Assembly: GCF_024281035.1 (NCBI RefSeq) | Contig: NZ_JAMXLH010000016.1 | Span: 1 to 64,000, forward strand | Origin: Paraburkholderia sp. | GTDB taxonomy: Bacteria > Pseudomonadota > Gammaproteobacteria > Burkholderiales > Burkholderiaceae | DNA length: 64,000 bases | Direction: 5' to 3' | In this document: piece by piece, positions 63,350 to 64,000 of the stretch | Layout of the letters: each line of letters starts with the position of its first letter | Numbering within the stretch: the first letter of the stretch is position 1 | Notes under the pieces: generated by a model | Seen by the model: the letters and a program-made list of their open reading frames with translations, nothing else | Databases searched by the model: none | Told to the model about the DNA's origin: nothing | Program-made: the position numbers and the translations under genes

Positions 63350-63859
63350 ATGACCAGTTTCGTCACCGTCGATCTCTTGTTGCGCTGGACGCATTTTCTT
63401 GCCGGCATCATCTGGGTTGGCCACAACTACGCCAACGTGATCCAGCGTCCGAACTGGCGTCCGCTGACGAGCGCCGATCTCGTCAACGATCAAAGCCCGC
63501 GTTTTCAGGCGTTGCTGAACCGGGAGCACGGCGTGTTCCGCTGGGCTTCGGTCGTCGCGTGGTCGGCGGGCATGCTGATGCTCTGGCGCTACGGCGCGCT
63601 CGTCGGCGCGCTTACGCTGCACGGCGCATTCGTGCCGATCGGCATCGGCGCTTACATCGGCACGCTGATGATGTGCAACGTATGGTTCGTGCTCTGGCCG
63701 CATCAGCAAAAGGTGCTCGGGTTCAAGCCCGCGTCGGTCGAAGAGCGCGTTCGCTGTGCGCGCATCACGCACTTGTCGTCGCGCACCAATACGATGCTGT
63801 CGATTCCGTTGCTGCTGTTTATGGCGATCGGCGTGCACGGCGGCCTTGTGCTGCGATGA
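63350..63859 (+). CDS. PuuD/urate-oxidase-N-terminal-like membrane protein
   Basis: A 169-residue membrane protein with about four helices and the motif LLRWTHFLAGIIWVGHNYAN and VIQRP, which matches the membrane domain of PuuD-type urate hydroxylases. Histidines in WTHFLAG and WVGHNY are typical haem-ligand positions of such domains. The cytochrome c part of full PuuD is absent. Location after pqqE suggests an electron-transfer partner of a PQQ-dependent dehydrogenase rather than urate breakdown; this is inference. It overlaps the next gene by ATGA. Confidence 0.7.
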   Translation: MTSFVTVDLLLRWTHFLAGIIWVGHNYANVIQRPNWRPLTSADLVNDQSPRFQALLNREHGVFRWASVVAWSAGMLMLWRYGALVGALTLHGAFVPIGIGAYIGTLMMCNVWFVLWPHQQKVLGFKPASVEERVRCARITHLSSRTNTMLSIPLLLFMAIGVHGGLVLR

Positions 63860-64000
63860 ACGCCGACACGCTCGCCCAGTCGCGCCCGGCCACCCGAAGC
63901 GGTACGCCATGGAACTTCGGCGCCGGCCCTTCGCGCCTGCCCGATGCCGTACTCGCGCGAGCCGGTGACGGCCTGCTTCGGCGCGCGGCCGACGGCATGG
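63856..64000 (+). CDS. SerC-like class V aminotransferase, N-terminal part
   Basis: The 48 visible codons include TPWNFGAGPSRLPDAVLARA, which resembles the NFSAGPAALPEEVL opening of phosphoserine aminotransferases. The gene runs off the window. SerC converts 3-phosphohydroxypyruvate to phosphoserine with PLP; the lysine that binds PLP is not in view. Start overlaps the previous stop by ATGA, so it belongs to the same operon. Confidence 0.65.
   Translation, partial: MNADTLAQSRPATRSGTPWNFGAGPSRLPDAVLARAGDGLLRRAADGM

Overview
The window comes from a high-GC betaproteobacterium of the Burkholderia/Paraburkholderia group. The evidence is the ispA-dxs-folE2 order, the rpsU-yqeY-dnaG-rpoD macromolecular-synthesis cluster followed by a CAU-anticodon tRNA, and the wording of the housekeeping proteins. 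All family assignments rest on reading motifs by eye; no search was run.

Layout. 1-11.3 kb is conserved chromosome: ispA end, dxs, folE2, tsaD (minus strand), a YhiN/HI0933-type flavoprotein, rpsU, yqeY, dnaG and rpoD. At 11382-11708 lies a tRNA gene whose anticodon loop is split by a 248-nt group I intron. 29 bp after the tRNA begin two tandem Tn7-like insertions. Element 1 (11738-50001, 38.3 kb) and element 2 (50007-58420, 8.4 kb) each begin TGTGCCGT and end ACGGCACA, and each is bounded by the same 5-bp duplication GAAGT. Removing both joins the tRNA to a normal terminator at 58429-58463, so the original locus can be rebuilt exactly.

Element 1 carries three blocks. (a) A two-partner-secretion / contact-dependent-inhibition locus: short TpsA, TpsB transporter, parvulin chaperone, a 3823-residue CdiA-like exoprotein with a probable ADP-ribosyltransferase tip, and a candidate immunity gene, followed by a toxin-module relic. 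(b) The transposition genes on the minus strand: a Lon-like AAA ATPase, a small unknown protein, a TnsA-TnsB fusion, TnsC/TniB and TniQ. (c) A visibly AT-richer six-gene operon at 39.4-49.2 kb: AbrB-like regulator, DUF4007 protein, 1143-residue ATPase, DndC/PAPS-reductase-like enzyme, dual-GHKL histidine-kinase-like protein and a receiver-like effector. This operon looks like an undescribed or poorly described defence or DNA-modification system.

Element 2 has no transposase. It carries an NhaA antiporter, a MarR regulator, a ClC channel, small YunG, DUF4262 and immunity-like genes, a histidine-rich leader peptide with an attenuator-like terminator, IS relics and an orphan AbrB antitoxin. Its distal position and decayed content suggest it is the older insertion.

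After a truncated tyrosine integrase relic the chromosome resumes with pyrroloquinoline-quinone genes. pqqA and pqqD are on the minus strand; a NarL-type two-component pair, pqqE, a 31-residue membrane peptide, a PuuD-like membrane protein and the start of a SerC-like aminotransferase are on the plus strand.
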